NCBI GenBank assembly: GCA_022402565.1
Contig: JAKRSC010000028.1
Span: forward strand, 62,001-126,000
Length of the DNA stretch: 64,000 nt
Direction of reading: 5' to 3'
Origin: Hydrotalea sp.
GTDB taxonomy: Bacteria > Bacteroidota > Bacteroidia > Chitinophagales > Chitinophagaceae
This document shows, piece by piece, positions 44,815 to 53,155 of the stretch. The first letter of the stretch is position 1. Each line of letters starts with the position of its first letter. The translations under genes were made by a program, and so were the position numbers. The notes under the pieces are model-generated. The model was not told the origin of the DNA, did no database searches, and saw nothing but the letters and a program-made list of their open reading frames with translations.

Positions 44815-45975
44815 ATGGATAGAAAACTAAAGTTAGGAATGATTGGCGGTGGACAGGGAGCCTTTATTGGTGCTGTTCATCGTATTGCTGCTCGTATAGA
44901 CAACGCGTACGAACTGGTGGCAGGAGCATTTAGTAGTCACGCTGCCCGATCATTACAAAGTGGACTAGACTTAGGTTTGCCAGAGCACCGCATCTATGGA
45001 TCTTATCACGAACTGATCAATGGCGAACTTGATTTACCGCAACACGTAAGAATGGAAGTAGTAAGTATTGTTACGCCCAACCACGTTCACTTTCAACCCG
45101 CGGCGTTAGCCTTAGAAAAAGGATTTCATGTGATTCTAGACAAGCCCATGACCTTCTCATTGCAGGAGGCAAAAGAGTTGCAACAAATTGCGCAACGCAC
45201 GGGGAAACTACTCTGCGTAACCCATACATATACTGGCTACCCTATGATTAAACAGGCACGCGCTTTGGTGAAGTCGGGTCAACTTGGTGCCATTCGAAAA
45301 GTGTATGTGGAGTATCCACAAGGATGGTTAAGTACAGGCTTGGAGCATGAAAATCAAAAGCAGGCGAGCTGGAGAACCGATCCATCCAGAAGCGGACTAT
45401 CAGGATGCATGGGTGATATTGGAACGCATGCATTTAACTTGGCAGAGTATGTAACAGGTGAAAAAGTAACTCAGGTAAACGCTCAGCTAGAAACATTTGT
45501 TACAGGTAGAAGATTAGACGATGATGGAGCCGCATTGTTGAAGTTCACCAATGGTGTGAGTGGTGTTTTAATAGCAACACAAATTGCAGCGGGCGAAGAA
45601 AATAACTTAAGGATAAGGGTATATGGCGAAAAGGGCGGACTGGAATGGCAGCAGCAAGATGCCAACAGTCTTTGGGTGAAGTGGCTCGATCAACCAGCGC
45701 AACTTTTTCGAAGTGGTGCACCTTATACAAATTCTATTTCACAGAGTAATACAAGGGTACCACCCGGTCATCCTGAGGGGTATTTAGAAGCATTTGCAAA
45801 TCATTACAACAACTTTGCAAAGCATGTGATGGCAGTTGAGTCTGGTCAGCAACCATCGCCAGAGTCGCTTGATTATCCATCTGTAGAAGAGGGCGTTCGA
45901 GGGATGGCTTTTGTTGAAACTGTTGTTAAAAGCAGTCAAACTAACCAAAAATGGACCCCCTTTGAATCAATTTAA
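44815..45975 (+). CDS. Cytoplasmic Gfo/Idh/MocA family oxidoreductase
   Basis: 386 residues, 6 bases after the previous stop, with no signal peptide. The Rossmann motif GMIGGGQGAFIGAVHR is at about 8-23, and DKPMTFSLQEAKEL is the conserved catalytic/cofactor block (KP). GCMGDIGTHAFNLAEYVTG provides the C-domain helix with D and H. NAD(P)-dependent sugar or cyclitol oxidoreduction is expected. With a TIM-barrel enzyme directly downstream, it likely handles 3-keto sugars after uptake. The exact substrate cannot be read from the sequence. Confidence 0.93.
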   Translation: MDRKLKLGMIGGGQGAFIGAVHRIAARIDNAYELVAGAFSSHAARSLQSGLDLGLPEHRIYGSYHELINGELDLPQHVRMEVVSIVTPNHVHFQPAALALEKGFHVILDKPMTFSLQEAKELQQIAQRTGKLLCVTHTYTGYPMIKQARALVKSGQLGAIRKVYVEYPQGWLSTGLEHENQKQASWRTDPSRSGLSGCMGDIGTHAFNLAEYVTGEKVTQVNAQLETFVTGRRLDDDGAALLKFTNGVSGVLIATQIAAGEENNLRIRVYGEKGGLEWQQQDANSLWVKWLDQPAQLFRSGAPYTNSISQSNTRVPPGHPEGYLEAFANHYNNFAKHVMAVESGQQPSPESLDYPSVEEGVRGMAFVETVVKSSQTNQKWTPFESI

Positions 45976-45995
45976 ATTAATTTGCCTCCAGAATT

Positions 45996-47057
45996 ATGAC
46001 AACACTTAAAGGACCAGGACTTTTTTTAGCGCAATTCATGGGGAACCAGCCGCCATATAATAGCCTTGAAGCTATTTGTATGTGGGCTGCAGAACTTGGA
46101 TTCACCGGTGTGCAAATACCAACATGGGATCCTCGTTGTATTAATTTGCAATTGGCTGCAGAAAGCAAAACCTACGCCGATGAGCTTAGGGGTATGGTAG
46201 AAAATTGTGGTTTAAAAATAACCGAGCTTTCTACCCATTTACAAGGACAATTGGTTGCTGTACATCCTGCTTACAATTTATTATTTGATGGATTTGCTCC
46301 AGAAGAAATCAGACGCAATCCCGATGCAAGAAAAGATTGGGCTGTGCAACAGTTGCACTATGCTGCAAAAGCCTCTCAAAATTTAGGATTGAATGCTTGT
46401 GCAACTTTCAGTGGTTCATTGCTCTGGCATACAGTCTATCCTTGGCCACAAAGAACAGCTGGATTGGTAGATGAAGCATTTACGGAACTTGGTAAACGTT
46501 GGTTGCCTATTTTACATGCATTTGAGGATGCCGGTGTTGACTTATGCTATGAAGTGCATGCAGGAGAAGACCTTCATGATGGATTGACCTATGAGATGTT
46601 TTTAGATAAGGTTCAGCAACACAAAAGAGCTTGTTTATTGTATGATCCTTCGCACTTCATTTTACAATGCCTCGATTATCTCAGCTATATAGATCACTAC
46701 CATGAGCGCATTCGGATGTTTCATGTAAAAGATGCTGAGTTTAGGCCTAATGGAAAGCAAGGCGTGTATGGAAGCTATCAAGACTGGATTAATAGACCAG
46801 GCCGCTTTCGCAGTATAGGTGATGGTCAAGTAGACTTCAGACAAATATTTAGCAAACTTGCACAGTATAATTACAACGGATGGGCTGTGTTAGAATGGGA
46901 GTGTTGTATTAAGGATCCAGCAACAGGTGCTAAAGAAGGAGCAGAGCGCATCAAAGAATGTATCATTCCTGTAACCTCAAAATCATTCGATGATTTTGCA
47001 TCGGGAACAGAGGATACCACAGACATCAATCGAGAAATACTCGGACTTCAACCATAA
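45996..47057 (+). CDS. Sugar phosphate isomerase/epimerase-like TIM-barrel protein
   Basis: 353 residues, 20 bases after the upstream stop. The xylose isomerase-like TIM barrel (AP_endonuc_2 family) shows WAAELGFTGVQIPTWD, ITELSTHLQGQLVAVHP, DLCYEVHAGEDLHDG (metal-ligand E), LLYDPSHFILQCLDY and RMFHVKDAEFRPNGKQG (H, D), with VLEWECCIKDP supplying the last Glu. The divalent-metal site looks intact. Relatives include 3-keto-sugar epimerases and dehydratases. That makes this a candidate for isomerising the keto sugar released by the pathway. No signal peptide. Confidence 0.92.
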   Translation: MTTLKGPGLFLAQFMGNQPPYNSLEAICMWAAELGFTGVQIPTWDPRCINLQLAAESKTYADELRGMVENCGLKITELSTHLQGQLVAVHPAYNLLFDGFAPEEIRRNPDARKDWAVQQLHYAAKASQNLGLNACATFSGSLLWHTVYPWPQRTAGLVDEAFTELGKRWLPILHAFEDAGVDLCYEVHAGEDLHDGLTYEMFLDKVQQHKRACLLYDPSHFILQCLDYLSYIDHYHERIRMFHVKDAEFRPNGKQGVYGSYQDWINRPGRFRSIGDGQVDFRQIFSKLAQYNYNGWAVLEWECCIKDPATGAKEGAERIKECIIPVTSKSFDDFASGTEDTTDINREILGLQP

Positions 47058-47066
47058 TTTTGAAAT

Positions 47067-47468
47067 ATGAAACGAATGAAATATATCTATTCTTTATCAG
47101 TTGCAGCAAGTTTGGTTTTATTGGCTTGCGGAGGAAATAGTGCATCAACAGAAAAAGCAGCAGAAGCATCAACAGAAGCTGTGGCTGATATTTCACAGCA
47201 TCCAGATTACAAACCCGGATTAAACTTAGTAAGTAAATCTGATTGTTTGACTTGTCATCTTGTTGCCGAAAAAGGTGTTGGACCATCATATGCAGATGTT
47301 GCAAGAAAGTACGATGGAGTAGACACTGCAGTAACCTACTTAGCAGGAAAAATAATTGCTGGTGGAAGTGGGGTTTGGGGTTCGGTGCCTATGACACCGC
47401 ATCCTGATTTGGCAAAAGAAGATGCAGAGAAAATGGCTCGATATATCCTCTTGCTTAAAAACGAATAA
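47067..47468 (+). CDS. Cytochrome c lipoprotein (class I)
   Basis: 133 residues. The signal ends in a lipobox (LVLLACGGN, Cys 21). A Ala/Glu/Ser/Thr-rich linker leads to a monohaem domain: CLTCH at 60-64, GVGPSYADVARKY, IIAGGSGVWGSVPMTPHP with axial Met109, and AEKMARYILLLK. It is probably the electron acceptor for the GMC dehydrogenase complex and passes electrons to the respiratory chain. A TAATTTTG sequence (47055-47062) just before the ATG resembles a -7 box but overlaps the upstream TAA. An alternative start is ATG 47076. Confidence 0.93.
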   Translation: MKRMKYIYSLSVAASLVLLACGGNSASTEKAAEASTEAVADISQHPDYKPGLNLVSKSDCLTCHLVAEKGVGPSYADVARKYDGVDTAVTYLAGKIIAGGSGVWGSVPMTPHPDLAKEDAEKMARYILLLKNE

Positions 47469-47469
47469 T

Positions 47470-48189
47470 ATGCAAAAACGATACAGCTTTCCCTTTGTGC
47501 TTGGCTTATTAGCACTTATTACCGGCTTCATTAACCACGAAACACCCGATGCTCAAAAAGAAAAATGGGTGAGTCTGTTCGATGGTAAATCAACCAAGGG
47601 CTGGCACAGCTATGGAAAGTCAACCGCAGGCAGTGCTTGGAAAGCACAGGATGGAACTTTACACCTAGATCCATCTAATAAAAAAGGCTGGCAAATTGAA
47701 GGTGGCGGCGATTTGGTTACTAATGAAGAATATGAAAATTTTCATTTGCAACTAGAATGGAAGATCGCACCCAATGGAAACAGCGGCATCATTTTTCTAA
47801 TTCATGAAGACACAGCCAAGTATTCACATACATGGATGACCGGATTAGAAATGCAAGTGTTAGATAATGATGGTCACTCAGATGGAAAAATAAAAAAACA
47901 CAGAGCTGGCGATTTATACGACCTCATTAGTGCAAATCCTGAAACAGTTAAAGCGCCCGGCGAATGGAACTTAGCTGAAATTATTTTGCATGATGGACAC
48001 TTGACATATAAGCTGAATGGAGTCAATGTGGTTCAAACTACACTTTGGAATGATGCTTGGAAAGAATTAGTTGCAGGAAGCAAGTTCAAGAGCATGGCTG
48101 GATATGGTACATATCGCAAAGGAAAAATAGCCTTACAAGACCATGGTGATGCGGTTTGGTATAGAAATATTCGCATCCGTAAACTGTAA
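47470..48189 (+). CDS. Exported DUF1080 (3-keto-disaccharide hydrolase family) protein
   Basis: 239 residues from ATG 47470, one base after the cytochrome stop. An in-frame ATG at 47422 would overlap that gene. The signal segment is FVLGLLALITGFINH. The DUF1080 lectin-like jelly roll is clear: WVSLFDGKSTKGWHSYGKS, WKAQDGTLHLDP, DLVTNEEYENFHLQLEWKI, NSGIIFLIHED, GLEMQVLDNDGH, GEWNLAEIILHDGHLTYKLNGV, YRNIRIRKL. Members cleave 3-keto-glycosides. That fits the GMC, Gfo/Idh/MocA and TIM-barrel genes upstream. It is the last gene before tadA. Confidence 0.93.
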   Translation: MQKRYSFPFVLGLLALITGFINHETPDAQKEKWVSLFDGKSTKGWHSYGKSTAGSAWKAQDGTLHLDPSNKKGWQIEGGGDLVTNEEYENFHLQLEWKIAPNGNSGIIFLIHEDTAKYSHTWMTGLEMQVLDNDGHSDGKIKKHRAGDLYDLISANPETVKAPGEWNLAEIILHDGHLTYKLNGVNVVQTTLWNDAWKELVAGSKFKSMAGYGTYRKGKIALQDHGDAVWYRNIRIRKL

Positions 48190-48191
48190 TC

Positions 48192-48659
48192 ATGTGGGCG
48201 CTCGATGATCATTTTTTTATGCAGCAGGCATTTCGCGAAGCAGAAAAAGCATTTGAAGCCGATGAAGTGCCTGTAGGTGCAGTAGTAGTTATGAACAACA
48301 AAATCATTGCACGCGCACATAATCAGGTTGAACAGCTCAACGACTCTACAGCACACGCAGAAATCCTCGCTTTAACTGCAGCGTATCAGCATTTAGGCAG
48401 CAAGTACCTACCTGACGCCACTTTGTATGTGACCCTTGAGCCATGTTTGATGTGCACAGGAGCTCTTTATTGGTCGAAGTTAGGTGCAATTGTTTGGGGT
48501 GCATCTGATGCAAAAAATGGGCACAGAAGTGTAACAGGCAACTATTTAAGCCAGGAAGGAAAGTTTCCTTTTCATCCTAAAACTCAAATAAGAACAGGCA
48601 TATTACAGGATGAGTGTGCAGCCATTATGCAACAATTTTTCCGCCAAAAACGTAAATAA
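48192..48659 (+). CDS. tadA: tRNA-specific adenosine deaminase TadA
   Basis: 155 residues. The cytidine-deaminase-type zinc site is complete: HAEILAL (H and catalytic E) and PCLMC (two Cys). VPVGAVVVMNNKIIARAHNQVE and GAIVWGASDAKNGHRS are other TadA signatures. It deaminates A34 to inosine in tRNA-Arg(ACG). It starts 2 bases after the DUF1080 stop, so it may share its mRNA even though the function is unrelated. The sequence MWALDDHFFMQQAFREAEKA fits the N-terminal helix. Confidence 0.95.
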   Translation: MWALDDHFFMQQAFREAEKAFEADEVPVGAVVVMNNKIIARAHNQVEQLNDSTAHAEILALTAAYQHLGSKYLPDATLYVTLEPCLMCTGALYWSKLGAIVWGASDAKNGHRSVTGNYLSQEGKFPFHPKTQIRTGILQDECAAIMQQFFRQKRK

Positions 48660-48716
48660 GCTCTTGCGAGTTGCGAAAAAATGCCGTGTTTGTCATAACC
48701 CAAGTTAAGTAGGGCG

Positions 48717-48724
48717 TATTTTTG
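48717..48724 (+). promoter_or_regulatory. Likely -7 box of the superoxide dismutase promoter
   Basis: TATTTTTG matches TAnnTTTG and ends 34 bases before the sod ATG. A TTTG at 48689-48692 could be the -33 element, but the spacing (24 bases) is longer than the usual 19-21. Confidence 0.5.
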
Positions 48725-48758
48725 CAAATCATTCTTCACGTCAATAAAATTAATCAAT

Positions 48759-49364
48759 ATGTCATTTACATTACCTGCATTACCTTATGCACACGAAGCT
48801 TTAGAGCCTCATTTCGATACAACAACCATGCAAATCCACCATGGTAAGCACCACCAAGCGTATGTTGACAATCTAAACAAAGCCATTGCAGATACGCCAC
48901 ATGCCGGTAAGTCGTTAGAACAATTGGTTGCTGAAGCGGGCGCTATTTCTCCAGCTGTTCGCAACAACGGCGGAGGACATTGGAACCACACTTTTTTCTG
49001 GGAAAGCTTAGCGCCGAACGCTGGTGGTACGCCAAGTGGTGATTTGGCTGCGGCTATAGATGCTGCCTTCGGATCTTTTGATGCGTTCAAAGAAAAATTT
49101 GCACAAGCGGGGATGACTCGTTTTGGAAGTGGTTGGGCTTGGCTAATAGTAAAAGATGGAAAATTAGAAGTGAGTTCAACTCCTAATCAGGATAATCCAT
49201 TGATGGATGTTGCTGAAGTAAAAGGCACTCCAATTTTGGGTGTTGATGTTTGGGAACACGCTTATTATTTAAAGTACCAAAACCGCAGAGCTGATTATTT
49301 AGCAGCATTTTGGAGTGTTGTAAATTGGAACAAAGTAGCAGAAAGATTTGCTGCTTCTAAATAG
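48759..49364 (+). CDS. Fe/Mn superoxide dismutase
   Basis: 201 residues, full length. The N-terminal metal-ligand region ([21 protein letters not shown]-type: [13 protein letters not shown]), [18 protein letters not shown], and the C-terminal [19 protein letters not shown] (Asp and His ligands) are all conserved. It removes superoxide in the cytoplasm. Metal specificity cannot be decided from these motifs alone. It is monocistronic, with its own promoter box and a strong terminator at 49388. Confidence 0.97.
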   Translation: MSFTLPALPYAHEALEPHFDTTTMQIHHGKHHQAYVDNLNKAIADTPHAGKSLEQLVAEAGAISPAVRNNGGGHWNHTFFWESLAPNAGGTPSGDLAAAIDAAFGSFDAFKEKFAQAGMTRFGSGWAWLIVKDGKLEVSSTPNQDNPLMDVAEVKGTPILGVDVWEHAYYLKYQNRRADYLAAFWSVVNWNKVAERFAASK

Positions 49365-49387
49365 TTAGAGGGTAAAAATTTTAATTG

Positions 49388-49421
49388 AAAGCTGTTGCAA
49401 TTTTTTGCAGCAGCTTTTTTG
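49388..49421 (+). terminator. Rho-independent terminator of the superoxide dismutase gene
   Basis: AAAGCTGTTGCAA (49388-49400) pairs with TTGCAGCAGCTTT across a T-rich loop, with one G-T pair, and a run of T follows to 49420. It begins 24 bases after the sod stop. Confidence 0.85.
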
Positions 49422-49455
49422 TTATTATGAAATCTTGCAATAATTTGACGCCAAA

Positions 49456-50103
49456 ATGTTAGCTATGAAATCCACAAAAATCATCTTTGTTATTGCGTTA
49501 TTATTAGTTCAGTTTGCACATGCACAAAACAAAAAGCTTTCTTACGTTGCCGTACAAGCCTTTCCTATTTCTTTTCATGGTTCGGGAGATTTGGGTGGCA
49601 TACAAATTGGAGTTCAGCACGGGTCACCTATACACAAGCGCTGGGATCTACAAACCATGTTAACTACTAGTATGCACCATGGTAAGTTTGAAGCAGAGGA
49701 TCGGATTTTCGGATTCAATTTCGATGCGAGTTTGCGCGAAGTGACTGCAGGCATTCAGGTTGGTCAGTCCATGGCATATCGTTTATTAGGCAGATCAGAT
49801 AACCATAGTCTGGAACTTTCGGCGGGTTATTTATTGAGGTATCAATTACAAACAGTTTCACAAAGCGTTTCCAGATCAACCAGTATAGTGGGAACAGATA
49901 CTTATACTCAGTTTTCATTTAGACACGATGGTCCATTCCCTCAACTCAATCTGGGTTATCAAGTTCAAATTGCTTACAACTATACTACCACCAAAGGCTG
50001 GATGATGGGCACAGTTATTCACTTTCAGAACGACACATGGGGCGATGTTATTACCGGGATTGGTTTAAGGGTTGGAAGAGCCTGGGAGAAGAGGACGAAA
50101 TAA
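49456..50103 (+). CDS. Secreted beta-barrel-like protein, function unknown
   Basis: 215 residues with a signal peptide (IIFVIALLLVQFAHAQ). Alternating hydrophobic strands with Gly and aromatic residues (IQIGVQHGSPIHKRWDLQTMLTT, VTAGIQVGQSMAYRLLG, LELSAGYLLRYQL, LGYQVQIAYNYTTTKGWMMGTVIHFQ) and the ending VITGIGLRVGRAW suggest a small outer-membrane beta-barrel of 8 or so strands. No family name can be assigned. The second ATG at 49465 is as good a start. It follows the sod terminator. Confidence 0.65.
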   Translation: MLAMKSTKIIFVIALLLVQFAHAQNKKLSYVAVQAFPISFHGSGDLGGIQIGVQHGSPIHKRWDLQTMLTTSMHHGKFEAEDRIFGFNFDASLREVTAGIQVGQSMAYRLLGRSDNHSLELSAGYLLRYQLQTVSQSVSRSTSIVGTDTYTQFSFRHDGPFPQLNLGYQVQIAYNYTTTKGWMMGTVIHFQNDTWGDVITGIGLRVGRAWEKRTK

Positions 50104-50130
50104 TACTTACGTTACGTTCGCTAATTTTTG

Positions 50131-50574
50131 ATGAAAACGGATTGTATGTTGCGAATAGAACTAGACAAGTATCAAGAATACCCATACATGCGAGCAGTTG
50201 CTTGGGGGCTAGTAGTAGTTTTTTTTATATCAGCATGTACGAATTTTTATGACGTTATCTATCACGAGAAGGATTTATTTCGTTTAATATTGGGTATTGG
50301 CCAAATAGCGGTTGCTGGAGTTTGGATCTTTGAGCTTAAAAGAATTGCACCATTTAATTATTTTATTGAGCTGCTTGATCACTCTGTTCGATATAGAAAA
50401 TCGCCGCTATCACAGGGCTTAATTGGCATGACAGAGATAGAAGATATTCAGTTTAATCAAAACGAACTCTGTATCATTTTGAAAAATGGAAAGAAAAGGA
50501 AGTTTAAGACACACCATGTAAGTTCTGAAAATAAAGACAAAATAAAGAACTGGCTAGTCGCTAATAGATTTTGA
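50131..50574 (+). CDS. Membrane protein, 147 aa, function unknown
   Basis: Two membrane segments are clear (AVAWGLVVVFFISAC and LFRLILGIGQIAVAGVWIF), followed by a soluble tail with a PH-domain-like beta pattern (VRYRKSPLSQGLIGMTEIEDIQFNQNELCIILKNGKKRKFKTHHV). I use ATG 50131; a TTG at 50128 and an ATG at 50146 are alternatives. No family is recognised. It is 27 bases after the barrel-like gene and may be cotranscribed. Confidence 0.6.
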   Translation: MKTDCMLRIELDKYQEYPYMRAVAWGLVVVFFISACTNFYDVIYHEKDLFRLILGIGQIAVAGVWIFELKRIAPFNYFIELLDHSVRYRKSPLSQGLIGMTEIEDIQFNQNELCIILKNGKKRKFKTHHVSSENKDKIKNWLVANRF

Positions 50575-50684
50575 GAAACAAAAACCTTTACTTATCTGTT
50601 GAACTAATCATTCATCAAAAACACAGCTTCGACTCTTTCATTCCAAACAGAATCACGTAATTTAGAACATCAAAATAACCACAC

Positions 50685-51284
50685 ATGAAAAAGATTGTCG
50701 TTGCCATTGCTGCTATTACATTTATTGCTTGTAAAAACGAGCAAAAGCAAATCATTGTCCTTAGCAAAGGCGATGCTACAGTTAATCAGCAAAAGAAGAC
50801 AATTGAAGCTAGCAACGGATCTGGACACGAAGAAAAAACGTTTTTGGAAAAAGAGGCAAGCGCAAGCTATACAGTAAAAGGTCCAACAGGCGAAGCCACA
50901 GTTACTTTTGATAAACCAGGCATATACTTGGTCAACGCAAAAGCTGATACACTATTAGGGGCTCAACAAAATTATGTGCAAGCTGAACAAACGGGCGCCG
51001 TTATGACGCAAGAAGTACTCAAACAAAAAATCGACTCACTTGAACAAATGGTTGTAGGAAAAAATATTAGCGAAGCAAATCGCAATTTTCTCATCTTACC
51101 CAATCAAGCCGCATTTCTCACATCAAATGAAAACGCAATTATAATTACTCCTTTTCGTCCAATGAAAGCCATCACTTCAAAAGACGGTCAAGCACCAGAA
51201 GTGTATCGTTTTTATAGTATCCGCGAGGTAAGAGAAACTATTGAAAAACTAAAAGCACTTACTGGTCCAACCCCTTCAAAATAA
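50685..51284 (+). CDS. Lipoprotein, function unknown, 199 aa
   Basis: Lipobox AITFIACKNE (Cys at residue 16). The mature chain alternates beta-rich (ASYTVKGPTGEATVTFDKPGIYLVNAKADT) and helical (QEVLKQKIDSLEQMVVGKNI) parts. A Ca- or ligand-binding role cannot be judged. No family is recognised. It starts 110 bases after the membrane protein and runs 3 bases before the next ATG. Confidence 0.62.
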   Translation: MKKIVVAIAAITFIACKNEQKQIIVLSKGDATVNQQKKTIEASNGSGHEEKTFLEKEASASYTVKGPTGEATVTFDKPGIYLVNAKADTLLGAQQNYVQAEQTGAVMTQEVLKQKIDSLEQMVVGKNISEANRNFLILPNQAAFLTSNENAIIITPFRPMKAITSKDGQAPEVYRFYSIREVRETIEKLKALTGPTPSK

Positions 51285-51287
51285 AAA

Positions 51288-51632
51288 ATGAAACAAGGTC
51301 TTGTACCACAATATTTGCTGGAGCAGGAAGTATCACATGCTTTGTTACAAGAGCTTGGACTTGAAATTCGTGTAAATGAGAAGCAACCTCTTTTAGCAGC
51401 GCTGGAATTGTTGATAGAACAAATGCTAGCACGTGATTATGAAAAGCTCGTTTATTTTCTCTATCGCGTAGATGTTTCAGAATCAAAAATTAGATCTCTA
51501 CTTGACCAGGCTGCAGGTGAAAATACTGCTGCTTTATTGGCAAGGGCAATAGTAGATCGACTTCAAGAAAAAGTTTTATCACGACAACAATATATGATGC
51601 AAGCAGATCCAGAGGCGGGGGAATTATTGTAG
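51288..51632 (+). CDS. Small helical protein, function unknown
   Basis: 114 residues, nearly all predicted helix (YLLEQEVSHALLQELGLEIRVNEKQPLLAALELLIEQMLARDYEKLVYFLYRVDVSESKIRSLLDQ). No signal peptide or recognised domain. It starts 3 bases after the preceding lipoprotein stop, so it is probably translated from the same mRNA. It is not a HigB toxin, although a broken higA lies 47 bases downstream. Confidence 0.62.
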   Translation: MKQGLVPQYLLEQEVSHALLQELGLEIRVNEKQPLLAALELLIEQMLARDYEKLVYFLYRVDVSESKIRSLLDQAAGENTAALLARAIVDRLQEKVLSRQQYMMQADPEAGELL

Positions 51633-51678
51633 CAGTTTATTTTTTTGCAAAGAAACAAACCCGTTAAATATATAAGAC

Positions 51679-52066
51679 ATGAACATCACGCCTATTAAAG
51701 CTAAATAGGATTATGCATTAGCTATGCATCGTCTTGAGTGTATTATTGATGCTAAAAAAGGAACTCCTGAGGGCGACGAATTAGAAATTCTTAGCATTTT
51801 AATTGATCATTACGAGAACGAACATTTTCTTATTGGCTTACCAGATCCAGTTGAAGCCATAAAATTCAGAATGGAACAAATGGGGGTACAATGAGGGCGA
51901 GTTGGCAGAAATTTTGGGTCTAAAAAGTAGGACAAGTGAAATATTGCATCGAAAAAGAAAACTATCTCTTGAAATGATTCGGCAATTGCATGAAAAAATG
52001 AATATACCAACAGAGGTATTGATTCAGGCCTATTCATTTCAATTGGAGTGCCACTTATCTCGTTAG
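51679..52066 (+). pseudogene. Decayed HigA-type antitoxin (helix-turn-helix) gene
   Basis: The reading frame ATG 51679 encodes MNITPIKAK, then an in-frame TAG (51706-51708), then DYALAMHRLECIIDAKKGTPEGDELEILSILIDHYEN..., DPVEAIKFRMEQMG, typical of HigA-family antitoxins. A G run of five bases (51882-51886) where four would keep frame shifts it. The next frame continues GELAEILGLKSRTSEILH, SLEMIRQLHEKMNIPTEVLIQAY to TAG 52064. So there is one nonsense codon and one +1 frameshift. No HigB toxin gene is adjacent. Confidence 0.82.
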
Positions 52067-52141
52067 CATTTCTATAAAATTCCAATTCTCTCATATTCCC
52101 AAGTGCTTTTCAGCTAATTTCGCACCACTAAATGTGCAATT

Positions 52142-53146
52142 ATGAAATTGGTTTCTTATTTAAAGAATGGTCAGGATCAATTAGCCATCTACCACGAAGG
52201 ATTTTTATACGATACAGATAGTTTACACCCCGATTTGCCAAGTAGCATGCAGTTTTTCCTTCAATACTGGGAAGACCTTTTTCCAATTGCACAAAAGGCC
52301 AACGAAAAAATTGTACAGGGTTCCATCGGTACTGAAAAAGCCAGCGCTTCAACAGGGGTTCAATTGTTGGCACCTGTTCCTTTCCCCGCTAGCTGTCGCG
52401 ATGGCTATGCTTTTCGTCAACATGTGGCTAGTGCTCGCAGAAACAGAGGCGTACCCATGATTCCAGAATTTGATCAATACCCCATCTTTTATTTTACAAA
52501 CCACCACAGCGTGCAAGGTCCAGGACCAGTCGTTTGTATGCCCGATCATTTTCATAAACTTGATTTTGAATTAGAAGCAGCAGTCGTTATTTGCAAACCA
52601 GGGAGAAATGTTCCTGCAGAAAACGCCGATGAATACATTGGCGGACTCATGATTATGAATGATATGAGTGCAAGAACCTTACAGATGGAAGAAATGCTGT
52701 TGAATTTGGGTCCAGCAAAAGGAAAAGATTTTAGTACTGTGATTGGTCCTTGGTTGGTTACACTAGATGAACTAGCTCCGTTTGAAGTTGCTCCAAAACC
52801 GGGACATATTGGAAAAAGCTGGAACCTAACAATGAAGTGTATGGTAAATGGAAAGCAAGTAAGTGAGGGTAATGTGTCGGATATGGATTGGACTTTTGCT
52901 GAAATTATTGAAAGATGTAGCTATGGAGTACAATTGCATCCTGGCGATGTGATAGGCAGCGGAACAGTAGGAACGGGTTGTTTTCTAGAATTAAATGGAA
53001 CAGGCAAACTCAACGACCCTAATTACCAAGAGCAATGGCTACAAGCGGGCGATGAAGTGGTGTTGGAGATTGACGGATTAGGAAGATTAGAAAATACCAT
53101 TGTAGCAGAGGAGACCGATTTTTCAATCCTTGCAAAAAAGAAATAG
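52142..53146 (+). CDS. Fumarylacetoacetate hydrolase (FAH) family protein
   Basis: 334 residues. The FAH-fold signatures KLDFELEAAVVICKPGRNVP (catalytic metal-site E region), GLMIMNDMSARTLQM and GKDFSTVIGPWLVTLDEL, PGHIGKSWNLTMKCMVNGK, then HPGDVIGSGTVGTGC are present, with metal-binding Asp and Glu residues. Relatives cleave or hydrate beta-keto acids or act as decarboxylases; the substrate is unclear. No signal peptide. It lies 75 bases after the decayed antitoxin and starts a group with the YjjG-like gene 9 bases on. Confidence 0.9.
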   Translation: MKLVSYLKNGQDQLAIYHEGFLYDTDSLHPDLPSSMQFFLQYWEDLFPIAQKANEKIVQGSIGTEKASASTGVQLLAPVPFPASCRDGYAFRQHVASARRNRGVPMIPEFDQYPIFYFTNHHSVQGPGPVVCMPDHFHKLDFELEAAVVICKPGRNVPAENADEYIGGLMIMNDMSARTLQMEEMLLNLGPAKGKDFSTVIGPWLVTLDELAPFEVAPKPGHIGKSWNLTMKCMVNGKQVSEGNVSDMDWTFAEIIERCSYGVQLHPGDVIGSGTVGTGCFLELNGTGKLNDPNYQEQWLQAGDEVVLEIDGLGRLENTIVAEETDFSILAKKK

Positions 53147-53155
53147 CACTTTTGC

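Noticed and set aside
51288-51632. HigB toxin partner for the broken higA
   Set aside because: The 114-residue protein is an all-helical chain without the HigB/RelE fold motifs, so no toxin is assigned.
51810-52094. Minus-strand frame over the decayed higA
   Set aside because: It is antisense to the HigA homology, has no signal or domain, and looks like a shadow.
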